Counted from the first letter of the stretch, positions 1-25,410 are shown. The stretch is DNA of 64,000 nt from Heterocephalus glaber (GCF_000247695.1 NW_004624782.1:13779671-13843670), one strand, 5' to 3'. A program made the numbers and translations. The notes: generated by a model not told the origin, from the sequence alone.

Positions 1-263
1 TTTTTTTTTTTTTTTTGAGACAGCATCTTGCTTTCTAATTCAGGCTGGCCTTGAACTCACTATGTAGCCCAGACTGCCTCAAACTTGAAGCAATCCTCCT
101 GCCTCTGCCTCTGGAGTGCTGGGATTAGTGCACCACCACAACCAACTTTTTTTTTTTTTTTTTGACAGGGTCTCACTATGTGTTCCCAGCTGGCCTGGAA
201 CTCGAGGCAGTCTTCCTGCCTCAGCCTCCCAAGTGCTGGGATTATGCCACCATGCCCAGCCAC
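1..263 (-). repeat. Two B1 (7SL-derived) SINEs in tandem
   Basis: Two minus-strand B1 copies, about 1-148 and 149-263. Each starts with a T run (the reversed A tail), then the reversed B1 blocks 'gagacag..tcactatgt', 'caggctggcct' and 'cctgcctc', and ends near 'gtgctgggatta'. The first copy has the doubled 'ggctgg..ctatgtagccc' block typical of rodent B1. Confidence 0.85.
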
Positions 264-341
264 CTGTACCCTGATTATAGACGTATGGCTGGCTCTAGGC
301 TTTGGGGTTTCTTGTTTTATTAAGAAAAGTATGGGCAGAGC

Positions 342-430
342 TCGGGATTTAGCTTAGTGGCACCACGCCTGCATCCAAAGCGCAAGGTCCTGAGTTGGTT
401 CCCCGGTATTCAAAAAAAGAAAAAAAAGAA
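342..430 (+). repeat. ID-like SINE, diverged
   Basis: Carries the tRNA-like A box (gatttagcttagtgg), a decayed B box (gagttggttcccc) and an A-rich tail. Confidence 0.7.
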
Positions 431-444
431 AAGAATAAAGAAAA

Positions 445-660
445 GTAAGGGCCAATTGTAGTGGCCTAAGCCTGTAATATTAGCTACTCCGGAGGATGTG
501 GCAGGAGGATCAAGTCCAAGGTCAGCTTATGCAACTTAATGAGATGCTGTCACAAAATTTTTTTAAAAAAGAAAAAGGGGTAGAGATGTAGCTCGGGTAG
601 AACACTGGCCTAGCATTCAGAGGCCCTGGGCTCCAACCCCAAGGCTGAAAAAAAAAAGGT
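445..660 (+). repeat. B1-ID composite SINE
   Basis: A B1-like left part (tgtaatattagctactc, ggcaggaggatcaag) runs into an ID-like right part (gatgtagctcggg ... ccaaccccaaggctg) with an A tail. This is the dimeric layout known from several non-murid rodents. A similar composite sits at 7552-7735. Confidence 0.65.
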
Positions 661-1430
661 TTGGAGAAGAAATTCTGGAGGAAGGAGAACTAGTGGAGGC
701 ACAGATTTCGGGGAGGTGGTGAGGGCACCTTCACAGTGTAAGAGGCCACTACAGGCCCACTTCCTCCCACCAGCAGTCCAGCTCCTGATACAGGCTCAGC
801 GACAGTCTCTCCACGCACTGGAATCCAGCCCTGACTTCTTATTCGTCAAAACGATGCTCCGCCATCATACAAGCGTCCTTAAGAGTGCCTGTGGAGCGCT
901 GATACGGGAGGGAAGCAGGACGGGCCCCACCAGGCGGGCCAAGGTAGGCTACTGGGACTGAGAACCCATCACTCCTCCGCTGGGAAGGTGAAGTGAAGCT
1001 CGGCGGAACCAGCCTCCTTCCCACCTCAGCTCAGCCCACTGTCTCCAGGACACTGCATGAACCAGAACCGGAGGCAGCACGAGCTCTAGTCTCTGACCTC
1101 GGGTGCTGGGACTCGAGGGCCACCCGTTCAGTCCCAAACAGAGCCCGGGCCGTGGGAACCAGGTAGAGACGCTCAGTGTGACGCCGGAACCGCCCTCAAA
1201 TGCGGACTCTCTAGGACATCGGGAAGTTCACAAATCGTTAGCACTTGGTCGACATTTATTGGCCTAAAAACGAAAGAACCGGAAGATGACCTTAAAAAAT
1301 GTGGAGGCACTTCAGCTTCACTAAGGTGGTCTCAATATCGCAAGAAACCTGGCATAGCATTCAGCCACTGACCGGCCTTCGAAAGATGACGCCACCCAGT
1401 ACACTAACGCTCAACTTGAACTACGCTACC
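661..1430. other. Upstream unique sequence, no gene recognised
   Basis: No exon chain or known repeat was recognised here. Short ETS-like motifs (ccggaag) occur near 1276 and CpG content rises toward 1450. Open frames in this stretch show no recognisable protein family. Confidence 0.4.
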
Positions 1431-2460
1431 TGCCCTCAACTATAATGGCGGTGCTGTCCCATTTGGCTTCTTTCCCCTAAAGATGATGGCCGCCCAGCGG
1501 CTTCATTTCGTTTCTCACCACCCCGGAAGAAGGGTTCTAAGGATTGGGTGACGCCGGGAGATTGAGGGAAGAAGGCCCCTAGTGGTTGGGCAGCGCTAGG
1601 TGAGGCTGGTTTTAAAGGAGCCGGTCGTGGGAGCCGTCGAAAACTGGAGATCTGCGGGAGGCGGCGGTGAGCGGCGTGCGGGGGGGAGGGCGCGGGGCGG
1701 CAGAAGAAGGGCCAGGAGGGGGGGCGAGGAGACGTTTGAACCACCTGGTCTCGGGCTGCGGGGACGCTGGGCGGGGATTCAGACAGGGCGGGTGTGCGAC
1801 GGTGTGTATGGGCGGGACCTCTCCCAGGTCGGAGTGAAGGGGTATCTGCTTGACAGTGGATCCCCCGGGATCCAGACTGAGCTTTTCTATCCCCAAGCTC
1901 GGGCCGCCCCCAAATGAGTGGGGCTTTGCCCAGCCGAAGCTCACAGTGGGAGGAGGAACCTCGCGCGGCGCCTGATTGGAGGAAATACCCTGTAGGATCC
2001 TTTCCGCAGTGATCCAGTCTAGGGGATCGGGGCGGGGGGGCGGCGTCGCTTCGAGGAGGAGTATTGCTTTGGAGTCCTCGGCCACTTGCTGAGAGGGGAG
2101 GAGGATCTCAGAGGGATTCAGCGGAAACGAAGCTTCCCAGAACTGGGATCCCAGCGGATCCCGGGGAATCTCAGGGCAGAATCCGCAGGGACAAAGACCT
2201 CGGGAGGCTCGGGCCGTGAGAGAACTTGGGGCTCGGCAATCCAGATTCTCGTGGCAGATGCCAGGCAGGGCGCGAGTGATTTGATCCAGGCCGCGGCAGC
2301 GAGAGGACAGCCTCTCCGGGCAGTCAGTCGGGGGCGCCGTTGCCGCGCCTTGGGGCTCCGGCCTGTAGGGTACCCCAGCGGACCATGAAGGGCGGAGCCC
2401 CTGGGGAGGGGCTGGCCCTCACTCTGCGCTCCCCTGCTCCCCCCTCATCCCAGGCTGCCG
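1430..2460 (+). promoter_or_regulatory. PRR14: PRR14 CpG-island promoter and 5' leader
   Basis: GC-rich and CpG-rich stretch directly upstream of the PRR14 start codon. It holds ATGGCGG/ATGGCCGC YY1-like motifs near 1445 and 1482, and reversed CCAAT boxes (ATTGG) near 1544 and at 1975-1979. There is no TATA box. A pyrimidine-rich acceptor ending in CAG at 2453 suggests the coding leader exon starts at 2454, so at least one noncoding exon lies upstream. The exact start site and first donor cannot be fixed from sequence alone. Confidence 0.65.
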
Positions 2461-2502
2461 CCTGGGATCCCCCAGGGACCCCCTGAAGCCGCAGTTTCCC
2501 CC

Positions 2503-7174
<4,672 letters not shown>

Positions 7175-7315
7175 TCCTAGGAACTCTGTCCACCGTCTAC
7201 CGTAGAGGGAAGGCAGTGTTTGTCCCTCCGTCTCCCTACAGAGAGGGGAAACTTCTGAAGCACTTATATTTTTTTCCTCTATATTTCTAGTAAAATTTTC
7301 GATATGTTTCTGATT
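7175..7315 (+). terminator. PRR14: PRR14 3' UTR and poly(A) signal
   Basis: Short 3' UTR after TAG at 7172-7174. No AATAAA is present. The best signal is the variant AGTAAA at 7289-7294, followed about 20-30 nt later by a T/G-rich element (ttttttgtgtctc). Confidence 0.65.
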
Positions 7316-7551
7316 TTTTTGTGTCTCTAGCTGAATGTAAGATTGGCCACACTGGCTGATGTTTATATGTTGATCCCCCTCACGGGTCTAAGAAAAGGGA
7401 GTGGTCCCAGGGAACATGAGAGAGGGGTATGGGGAGGAAGAGGAGTGGTTATTGGAAAGCCTCTCTTGATTTGAGAAGTCTCCCTTTCCGAAGGGTATTT
7501 ATAAAAAAGTGGCTGGTCGGGGTCTTCCCAATTCTTTTACCTAAAGGAGAC

Positions 7552-7735
7552 AGCCTGGCATGGTGTTACTTTGCCTGTGATCCCAGCTACTTGGGGAGGT
7601 TTAGGCATGAGGATCACAAGTTTAAGTCCAGATTAAGAGGCTTAGCAAGACCCTGTCATAAAATAAAAAAGGCTGGAGATGTACATAGTTCAGTGGCCCC
7701 TAAATTCAATCCCCAGTACCACAAAAAGAAAAAAA
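7552..7735 (+). repeat. B1-ID composite SINE between PRR14 and FBRS
   Basis: B1-like part (tgtgatcccagctacttgg, gcatgaggatcacaag, agaccctgtcat) followed by an ID-like part (ggctggagatgtac ... ttcaatccccagtacc) and an A-rich tail. It is the last SINE before the SINE-free FBRS region. Confidence 0.75.
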
Positions 7736-7789
7736 ATCAAACAAGACCAAAAGGCTCAAAGTACACCAAGGCCTTGGTTTAGACCTGCT

Positions 7790-9599
7790 GCTGGATTCAA
7801 GAGCGAAGCGCAAGCAGTCGCAGTTCCTCACGGAGAACAGCAATGCACTGGACGCACACAGCCCTGTGGAGCCCGGGTGCGGGAGACAGTGAGACCGCGA
7901 CCCGCCTTGGCCAGGGAGGCAGTTCCGGCGGCGCCGGGGCAGTGCTCCGTAGGGCGGCGAGGAGAGAATTATCTGCAGACGAACTGATCTGAGGACGCGC
8001 GCGGCGTACAAGGGCCAGGTGCTTTTGTGCTTGCTGACGCACAAGCGCGCAAGCCAGCAGCGGGAGGGAACGGACGCCGTCGCACCAGCCACCTCGCCCT
8101 GAAAGCGACCCGCGGCGAGCGCGTGCCCCTGCCCGTGCGCGCGCGCGAGACGCGGAGAGGCGCCGCGCGCCACCCAGCGGGCAACAGCCCTGTAACGCTA
8201 GCACCACATCCCAATCCCTAGCCAACTCCGCGTCAACGCCGTCAGAAGGCGGCCAATAAACGAGGAGCAGGAAGAGGCGGGGTCGTGTGGGAGACCGCCC
8301 CAAACACCTACTTATAGTCCAGTCACAAGACTTGGGGAAGGGCGGGGCTAACTAACGCGACCCAATCAAAGCCTTGGGGCAGTTACCTAGTTCCCCGCCC
8401 CCTGGTCTGATCACGCCCTCTGCTTGACGTCTGAGCACCTCTTACCCTATCAACGACTGAGCCTGCGGGGGGGGGAGGGGGTGGAGGGGAAGGGGCGGAG
8501 AGTGGGAGGAGGCAGCGAGGGGAAGGAGGCGTAGGCTGAGGAGGAAGAGGGAGGAGGGGCAGTAGAGTCCGGGCAGAGGAGAGGCCCAAGACTCCAAAGG
8601 AGACGACGGGAGGGTGCGCTGCGCTGGAGTTCCCCCGGTGCCCAACGGCCGTTCTGGATCCCCTAAGGCACAAGTCAGACACGGAGAGAAGCAGGAAGAG
8701 ACTTTTATGTCGGCGGACAGAGGTGGTCTACCCGTCACTGTTGCCTCACATCCGGGGCTTCGGAGGGGTGGCCCCCGCAGCCCCGCCCCCCTTCCCGCCT
8801 TTCATGGCGACCGGAGGCGGAGGCTGGTGCGGCTGGGCCTGGAGGAAGCCCCTTTAAATCTTCTTAAAGGGGTGGTCACCGAACTCGGCCGACTCAGATG
8901 CCAGCCTTAAAGGGGAAGCCGTCGAACAGAAGCTGACAAATTGAGAACTGGGCTGTTGGGAGAATTGAAGCGACTGGGGTTTCCCACCTCTTCTCCCCTC
9001 CCACGCCAGCAGTCCTTTAAATTCAGCTTAAAGGGGAAGCGGCCGCTTGTGGAGAACTAGAAACTAACTCGCGAACCCTTAAAGGGACGGCTTGCTGTTT
9101 GAAAGATCCTGGCCTCCTTAAAGGGGTGGCCTCTTTTAACCGGAGGACTTGAGACACTTTTAAAGGGGAGGTCTGCGTTTCGGGTCGAGCTCTCGGCCCC
9201 TTTTAAAGGGGTGGCCCTTCCTCTTCCTCGGGGAGACTTGCTTCGACCCCTGGCAGGGGGCGGCTACCGCTCTCGCCGGCCGGACTCGGTCGGGTCGTCT
9301 TAAAGGGGCCAGGGGCTGCACAACTTGCGGCCCGTTTTAAAGGGACGGCCGCCCAGTTCTCGCCGTCGCGCCCCGCCGGCCCCGTAGGGGGGGCCCTCGG
9401 CTTGTCGCCCCGGGGGCGGCGCCGACTCTCCAGGCCTTGGCCTTGGGGCACGCTCAGGGCCAGCGGATCGGGCTCTGAAGGGGAAGCCGTGGCCTTCCCG
9501 TCTCTGTGCGCTCGCCTGCGCCGCGCCTGCGACCCCGGGCCTGCGGACAGGCCGCTCCCGGCCCCGCCGCCTCCGGATGCGGCGCTGAGGGCCGTCGCC
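7790..9599 (+). promoter_or_regulatory. FBRS: FBRS CpG island, promoter and 5' leader
   Basis: Long CpG-rich stretch ending at the FBRS start codon. CCAAT boxes stand at 8253-8257 and 8362-8366, GC boxes (ggcggggc) near 8341, and a CRE-like TTGACGTC near 8423. Together these suggest transcription starts at roughly 8400-8600; this is inference. There is no TATA box. The part nearest the gene, 8849-9348, contains the TTAAAGGG array listed separately. Confidence 0.7.
8849..9348 (+). repeat. Array of nine TTAAAGGG(G/A) motifs upstream of FBRS
   Basis: The core TTAAAGGGGNGG or a close variant occurs, always on the + strand, at 8864, 8907, 9028, 9079, 9118, 9160, 9203, 9300 and 9337. Start-to-start steps are 43, 121, 51, 39, 42, 43, 97 and 37 bp, mostly close to one, two or three times 40 bp. 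The cores are nearly invariant while the spacers share no evident similarity. The array ends about 250 bp before the FBRS ATG and is probably in the transcribed leader. Function unknown. Confidence 0.9.
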
Positions 9600-19336
<9,737 letters not shown>

Positions 19337-20280
19337 GGGGAGTGTGTGTGGGACAGAGCTCCAGCTCCCCTTGCTGTTGGCCGGGCCTTGGGGCTGGGGT
19401 TGAAGCCGAGGCTGGAGGGCAAGGGTCACAACCTCAGCAGTCTGAGGCCCTGGACCCCATGAGGGCAAGGGTCACATGCACTGTGGGGTCACCGGGAGGG
19501 CAGAGGCCTCCAGCCTAGAGGGCGTGTGAGCAGGCCATTGCCACGCTGAGGTGCACCGCTGCCCCAGGGGCCTCTGGAGAGGCCGCCTACTCAAGGGCTC
19601 ACTCAGCCAGAGGCCGGCGCCCCTCCAGCTAGGCTGAGCTCACCTCCCGGGGCGGAGGAGGGGCTAGAGAGAAGGGGCTCCGTGTACATATTTATCTCCC
19701 CTTCCGCACAGCCCTCAGACCTTTTGTACATTTTTACAGGGGTGCCCTCCCCGCAGACCCCTCCCGGTTCATTAAACCCTCAGACTGGTGCTGTGTTCCT
19801 AGCCTCCAGCCTCTCTGGGGGAGGGGAGGCAGGGCTCCGGGGCTTGTCCCTGGGAAGGCACCGGCCTGGGCCAGGGGAGGCCGGGTCCTTCCCGCCGGGC
19901 CACAGCCCAGGCGCCACCCGCGCCTTCAGCTCTGCCCTCCGCGCCAAGCCCCGGACCACCTCTGCGGCTCAGTGCCCTGCTCCACAGAACCGTGCTCCAG
20001 AACCCTGCTGGAGGCTGGGGGTGGGCAGAAAAGGTCCCCCGTACCACACACCAAAGAAAGGGCCTGGCCCGGGGGTGGGCGACAAGGCAGCTTCCTCCTC
20101 AGCAGCCTCGAGAGCGAGGCAGCCCCAGCCTCCCAAAGCAGCAGGTGTCTCCAGAGTGGGGCCCGTCTGGAAGGCAGGGCTCAGTTAACAAAACCCTAAC
20201 GTTGACTTTTTCCCCCGGTGGGGCTTATTCTGTAACATGACTTGCGGATATTTATATAAAAATGAGTGTTACAATGAGGC
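19337..20280 (+). terminator. FBRS: FBRS 3' UTR with two candidate poly(A) sites
   Basis: TGA is at 19334-19336. The first poly(A) signal candidate is ATTAAA at 19771-19776, followed by a GT-rich stretch (tggtgctgtgttcc). A second candidate, TATAAA at 20255-20260 in an AT-rich block (ggatatttatataaaaatg), may mark a longer form. No gene is seen between the two. Confidence 0.6.
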
Positions 20281-21300
20281 CCTCTGGCGCTCTCAGTCTG
20301 TGGGTCGCCGGCGGTTGGGCTGGGCCTGGGGCGAGGGGGTGAGGGGGTGAGGACCTCCAGGGCCACGGCCTGGGGAGGGTCCCTTCCCGCAGGGCTGGGG
20401 GCTGAGCTGCTGCTCTTGGTGAGCTGCTCCATGTTGGCCTGGAAGCTTTTATGCTGCTTTTCTACAGCCTGAGAGAAGCACCAGATTTCCCCGTCACCTG
20501 CCAGCCAGCTCCAACCCAACCCTTCCCACAGGCAGCCACTGTCCGTGGCCTTGCTCTGCTGTTAGGTTCCTCTCCAAGGGTTGCTTGCACATGCAGTGTA
20601 TTCATGAGGTTTTGTAGGAGAACATGGTGATTTTTGCAGACTTGCTGGTTTTTGCTAAGTAATCCAGGGTCACTATGACTCAACATACAGTTTAAATACA
20701 AGTACATGGTGCTTGCTTTGGCAGCACATATACTAAATATAAGAACATGGTACAGTGTGAGGAAGCCTGGTACAGCAAAGGGGGAAAATAATCAGTGACT
20801 ACTAAACCCACCTACTAGAACTGGCTCTCCTGGGCCCCCAGAACTAGCCCGGCTTGTTCCAGCCAGAGCTTTGCTTTGGTAAAGAGCCAACATTCATTGC
20901 CACCACCACACATACCCCAGACTTCTAGGGAAGGCTGGGGCCTGGAGTTCTACAAAACCTAAGTCAGGAACAGTGACCAGGCAAGACTTCGCGTGCGAGT
21001 TTTGGTTTGCAACTTCTGAAAACAGCCGCTGGCCCAAGTTGAGATGGCCACAGTCCTTCCAGACTGCTAGCGCCCGTCCGTCCCCTTGCAACAGGCTGCG
21101 GTCGCGAGTGTGGCCCTGCACGCCAGCGCCCATACATCTGTGTGTGCACGTCCTCCCGGATGCCGGTGTACCCAGCTGGGGTGCCCAGTCTGCTGTCTGC
21201 TCCCTCCCATCTCCCGTTTCCCCAGTCAACCTGCTCTCCTTACCGGCTTGAGTTGCCCTTTGGGAAGGGGTGGCTGTACTGCAGACTGAACCGAAGGCTT
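20281..21300. other. Intergenic unique sequence downstream of FBRS
   Basis: Mostly unique sequence with no exon chain recognised. The only clear element is the U6 fragment at 20709-20755. Confidence 0.5.
20709..20755 (+). pseudogene. Truncated U6 snRNA pseudogene
   Basis: Matches the 5' end of U6: gtgcttgctttggcagcaca, then tatactaaatataagaac and gtacag. Identity to U6 is lost after about 47 nt. No Pol III promoter (PSE or TATA) is evident upstream, so it is a dead retrocopy fragment. Confidence 0.8.
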
Positions 21301-21368
21301 TAGCACTGAGCTACATCACCAGCCTTTTTTATTTATTTTATTCATTCATTTAATTTTGGGGGGGGGGG

Positions 21369-21532
21369 TTGGTACCAGGGATCGAACTCAGGTCCTTGCG
21401 CTTGCGCAGCAGGCGGTGAAACCACTGAGCTAAATCCCCGGCCCTAATTTTTATTTTTGGTACCAGGGATTGAACTCGGGACCTTGGGCTTGTGAGTCCG
21501 GCAGTGGCACCACTGAGCTAAATCCCTGGCCC
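21369..21532 (-). repeat. Two ID-like SINEs, minus strand
   Basis: Copies at 21369-21444 (gcgcttgcgcagcaggcgg subtype) and 21456-21532 (subtype with cggcagtggcaccactgag). These are the first SINEs after the SINE-free FBRS region. Confidence 0.9.
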
Positions 21533-21534
21533 AA

Positions 21535-21796
21535 CCCTTTTTATTTTTTAAATTTTGAGTCAAGGTCTTGCTAATTTGCTAAATTGGCCAGGCTGCACTT
21601 GGACGTGTAGCCTGCCTTGGCAGAGCCCTGGGATCGAAGGTGTGCACCACCACGCCTGGCTCTACCTTTTATTCTTTTTTTTTTTTGAGGCAGGATCTCC
21701 CTACATAGCTCAGGCTGGCCTGGAATTTACAGTGATCCTCCTGCTTCAGCCTGCCAAGCGCTGGGATTACAGGTGGGTGCCACCACACCCGGCCGC
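21535..21796 (-). repeat. Two B1 SINEs
   Basis: Diverged B1 at 21535-21661 and a better copy at 21672-21796, which has tttgaggcaggatctccc, ctcaggctggcctgg and gctgggattacaggtg. Confidence 0.8.
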
Positions 21797-22178
21797 TACC
21801 TTTTACTCTCTCAGCCTTTCTGAGGTGGCTGGGGATAACAGAAGTGAGCAAATCACACCCCAGCTGTCTGGGATTTCCATTCTGCCGTGAGAAGACCAAC
21901 AACATAGGCTGGATAAAAACTGAAGAGGTTAGGGGAGGAGACCCAAGGGCTGCCTGGTCTGTCTGTCCTCTCAGCTGCCAAGACCCCCTTGACCTCCGGT
22001 CCTCACTCAGAGCGACTCCTCAGGCAGTGCAGAGAGGATGTCAGCTCTTAGGAAGGTGAAGCCCACAGCCTGTACCAGTGACCTTGCTGTTAGGAAGTGC
22101 ATTACTTTGGTTGGAACAAGTGCAGCCTGGGAGCCGGGTAGTGTCAAGCAGTGTATTTTGTTTCTGTCCTATAGATTT

Positions 22179-22265
22179 TTTTTAGGGGGTGGGTACCAGG
22201 GATCAAACTCGGGTCCTTTTGCTTGTGCAGCAGGTGACGAAACCACTGAGCTAAATCCCCAGCCC
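22179..22265 (-). repeat. ID-like SINE
   Basis: Minus copy flanked by tcctatagatt and ttctatagatt, a likely target-site duplication. Confidence 0.9.
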
Positions 22266-22320
22266 TGTTCTATAGATTGTTTTAAATTTGTGAAATAGTT
22301 TTAAAAACAACTTAATTGAG

Positions 22321-22410
22321 GGCCGGGGATTTAGCTCAGTGGTTCTGCCGCCTGCCTCGCAAGCGCAAGGACCCGAGTTTGATCCCCGGTACCAAAAAAA
22401 AAAAAACAAA
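22321..22410 (+). repeat. ID-like SINE, near consensus
   Basis: Intact A and B boxes and an uninterrupted A tail, flanked by caacttaattgag on both sides. One of the youngest-looking copies in the window. Confidence 0.93.
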
Positions 22411-22473
22411 CCAACTTAATTGAGATATGATTCACATACCATTCCATATAATTCACCCAGTTGTGTTTTGGTT

Positions 22474-22708
22474 TTGGTTTTTTGAGACAGAATCTTGCTA
22501 TAAAGTTCAGACTGGCCTTTAACTCATTATGTGGCCCAGTGATCCTATCTCAGCCTCCCCAGTGCTGGGACTGTCACCATGTGCCACTATGCCTGGATCC
22601 ACCCAGTCTTTTATAACCAGTTTCTTGGATTGAGCTCAGTGGTGCTGCCACCTGCCTTGCAAGCAGAAGGACCCAAGTTCGATCCCCAGTACCAAAAAAA
22701 AAAAAAAA
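22474..22708. repeat. B1 (-) followed by ID-like SINE (+)
   Basis: B1 on the minus strand at 22474-22600 and an ID copy lacking its first bases at 22628-22708. Confidence 0.8.
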
Positions 22709-22784
22709 AGAAAATATAACCGGTTTCTTGGCACTATGGTTTCAAGTTTCACCCACATTGTAGCTTAACTTGTTTATTTTTGTT

Positions 22785-23820
22785 TGTTTGTTTTTTGCTT
22801 AAGTTCTTTTATTGGTACATTTCAGGTATACATTTACATTTATCATTGGGTGTTTGTACTGTACATGACTATCTTGGTTCTTTTTTTTCCCCCATTCCCT
22901 GTGTGCCCTTCCCTATTTACAAAGACTTTGTTTCCATTTTTCCCTTTTCTCATCATTTTTTCTTTCCCTTCTTTCCTTTCCCCTTCCCCTCCCACCACCC
23001 CTACACCTTTGGACCTTTTCTTCCTATTTCAAATTATCAATTACTCATTTTAATCATTTTAATCCTTATTTACACTTTCAGTTTCTCACACCAGAGAAAC
23101 TATTTGGTATTTACACAATTGTGTCCTATTTATTTCACTTAAGAGTGTGGCCTTGGGGCCGGGGATTTAGCTCAGTGGTTCCACTGCCTGCCTTGCAAGC
23201 ACAAGCACCCAAGTCTGATCCCCGGTACCAAAAAGAAAAAAAAAAAAGAGTATGGCCTCTATATGCATCCATTTAGCTATAAATGTCTCTAGTTTCTCGT
23301 TCTTTATGGCTGAGTAGTACTCCATTTTATAAAAAACCCACATCTTCTTTATCCAGTTTCCAGTTGATGGGCACTTGGGCTGTTTCCAAGCTTTAGCTAT
23401 TACAAACTGTGCCACTATTGGGCCGGGGGTTTAGCTCAGTGGTTCCAGCACCTGCCTCACAAGCGCAAGGTCCCGAGTTCAATCCCTGGTACCAAAAAAA
23501 GAAAAAAAAAAAACTGTGCCTCTATGAACATGGGTGCACATATATCACTGTGCTATGATTCTAATTCTTTGGGGAAGATAACCAGCAGGGGGATAGCTGG
23601 GTCAAATGGGACCTCTAGCCCTAGTTCTTTGAGGTATCTCCATACTGACTTCCACAGTGGTTGCACCAGTCTGCGCTCCCACCAACAGTGGAGAAGGGTT
23701 CCTTTCTCCTCTTGTTTTTATTGCCAAATAATACTCCATTATGTGGATATATCACATTTTGTTTATTCCTCAATTATAAACACTTATGGTAGGTTATTAT
23801 AAATAATGCTGCTACAGCTG
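22785..23820 (-). repeat. L1 3' end, minus strand, split by two ID SINEs
   Basis: 22785-23150 is the L1 3' UTR, with a pyrimidine-rich stretch that is the reverse of a polypurine tract. 23250-23420 and 23515-23815 carry the C-terminal part of L1 ORF2 read on the minus strand ([17 protein letters not shown] is recognisable). ID copies at 23157-23248 and 23421-23511 interrupt it, flanked by agagtgtggcct/agagtatggcct and by aactgtgcc. 5'-truncated and not functional. Confidence 0.88.
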
Positions 23821-25410
23821 GGTATAGTAACACCCACCAGTAATTCCAGTTACTCAGGAGGATGAGGCAGGAGAACTGCAAGTTTGAGGCCAGTCTGGGC
23901 AACTTAGACCCTACTCAAAATAATTTTTGTGGTCCTGCTGGTCAAACCCAGGGCCACTTAGCACTGAGCTACATCTCCAGCCTTTTATTTTTATTTTATT
24001 TTATTTTATTTTTTGGTACTGGAGATCGAACTCGGGTCCTTGCTCTTGCAAGGCAGGCAACAGAACCACTAAGCTTAATCCCCGGCCCAGCCCTTTTTAT
24101 TTTTTGAGACAAGGTCTTGCTAAGTTGTTAAATTGCACGGGCAGGACTTGAATTTGTCCTCCTGCCTCTGCATGCCAGAATGGTTGTATTACAAAGCACA
24201 CAGCATAGCTCCTGGCTTTAAAAACAAAGTATAGCATACACCTTGTACTGTAGCCTTACCAGTTACTTGTGAGGCTGAGGCAGCAGGATTGCAAGTTCAA
24301 ACTCAGCCTGGGCCAATCAGTAACTTTACAAGATCCTGTCTCAAAAAAAAAAAAAGCCCAGCTGGGCATGGTAGCACATGCCTGTGATCCCAGCACTGGG
24401 GAGCCTGAGGCAGGAGGATCACCAAGAGGCCAGCCTGGGCTACACAGTGAGTTCAAGGCTAGCTGAACTACATAATGAGACCCTGTATCAAAAACCAGAT
24501 TGACTAATTAATTAATTGAATTTAAAAATAAAAAGAGCTAGGAATGTAGCTCAGTGTGAAGACCCTGGGCTCAATGTCCTGTATGGCACAAAAATGAATA
24601 AATAAAAAGGGCTGGAAATGTAGCTCAGTGGTGGCCTGTTTGCCTGATATATAAAGGCCCTGTGTTCAATCCCCAGTACAACAAATGACAATGTCATGAA
24701 TATGATACATAGTGTACTTTTTTTCCCCTGGTACTGGGGATCGAACTCAGGACCTTGCACTTTTCGAGGCAGGGGCGGTGCCACTGAGGTACATCCCCAG
24801 CCCTTCGTGTACACTTTTTGTATGAACGTGTTTTCAGTTCTCTTGAGTACAGACCCAGGGGTGAAACTGCTGCATCCTGTAACAACTGCCAGGCTCGGTT
24901 CCACAGTGGCTGCAGCACCTCGCATTCCTTCCAGCAGTGTGTGCAAAGTGTCAGCAGCTTCCCCAGCATTACCGAAGAATTCTGTAAGAGAACTTCCATC
25001 CCGTACCAAAAAAAAACACAAACTCCCGCTGGGCATGGTGACACACGCTTGTAATCCCAGGACTTGGGAGGCTGAGTTAGGAGGCTCACTATGAGTCTGA
25101 GGACAGCCTGGCTACATAGTGAGTTCAAGGCCAGCCTGAACTACAGAGCAAGACTCTGTCTCAACCCCATCCCCCAAAATAATAATAAACCAAACTTTTA
25201 GACCTGGGCGTGGTTGAGCACATCTGTAACCCTAGCACTTGGGAGGTTGAGGCAGGAGGATCTGTGGTTTGAGGCCAGTCTGGGCTACATAATGAGACCC
25301 TATCTCAAACAAACAAATAAATAATAACTGTTTTGTAACTCATGATAGAGCACTTGCCTAAAATGCAGGTGGCCCTGGGTTTGATCTCCAGCACTGAGGG
25401 AAAAAAATAC
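23815..25410. repeat. SINE cluster with L1 remnant
   Basis: B1 (+) 23815-23925, ID (-) 23925-23985 and 24013-24090, B1 (-) 24095-24225, B1 (+) 24228-24350 and 24358-24495, old ID (+) 24535-24690, ID (-) 24722-24804, decayed L1 (-) about 24820-24990 (ccacagtggctgcagcacc), B1 (+) 25026-25195, B1-ID composite (+) 25200-25410. Confidence 0.75.

Noticed and set aside
8864..9348. Reading the TTAAAGGG array as canonical SRF CArG boxes
   Set aside because: CArG needs exactly six A/T bases between CC and GG. Most copies have five or seven, or lack the CC.
8864..9348. CRISPR-like interpretation of evenly spaced repeats
   Set aside because: This is a mammalian locus, the repeats are only 12 bp and the spacing is irregular.
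9402..9599. In-frame extension of FBRS upstream of the ATG at 9600
   Set aside because: The extended frame begins at TTG; there is no upstream in-frame ATG, and the Kozak context at 9600 is strong.
23167..23415. Possible protein gene on the minus strand with [16 protein letters not shown]
   Set aside because: This is the C-terminal end of L1 ORF2 in a 5'-truncated, SINE-interrupted copy; not a host gene.
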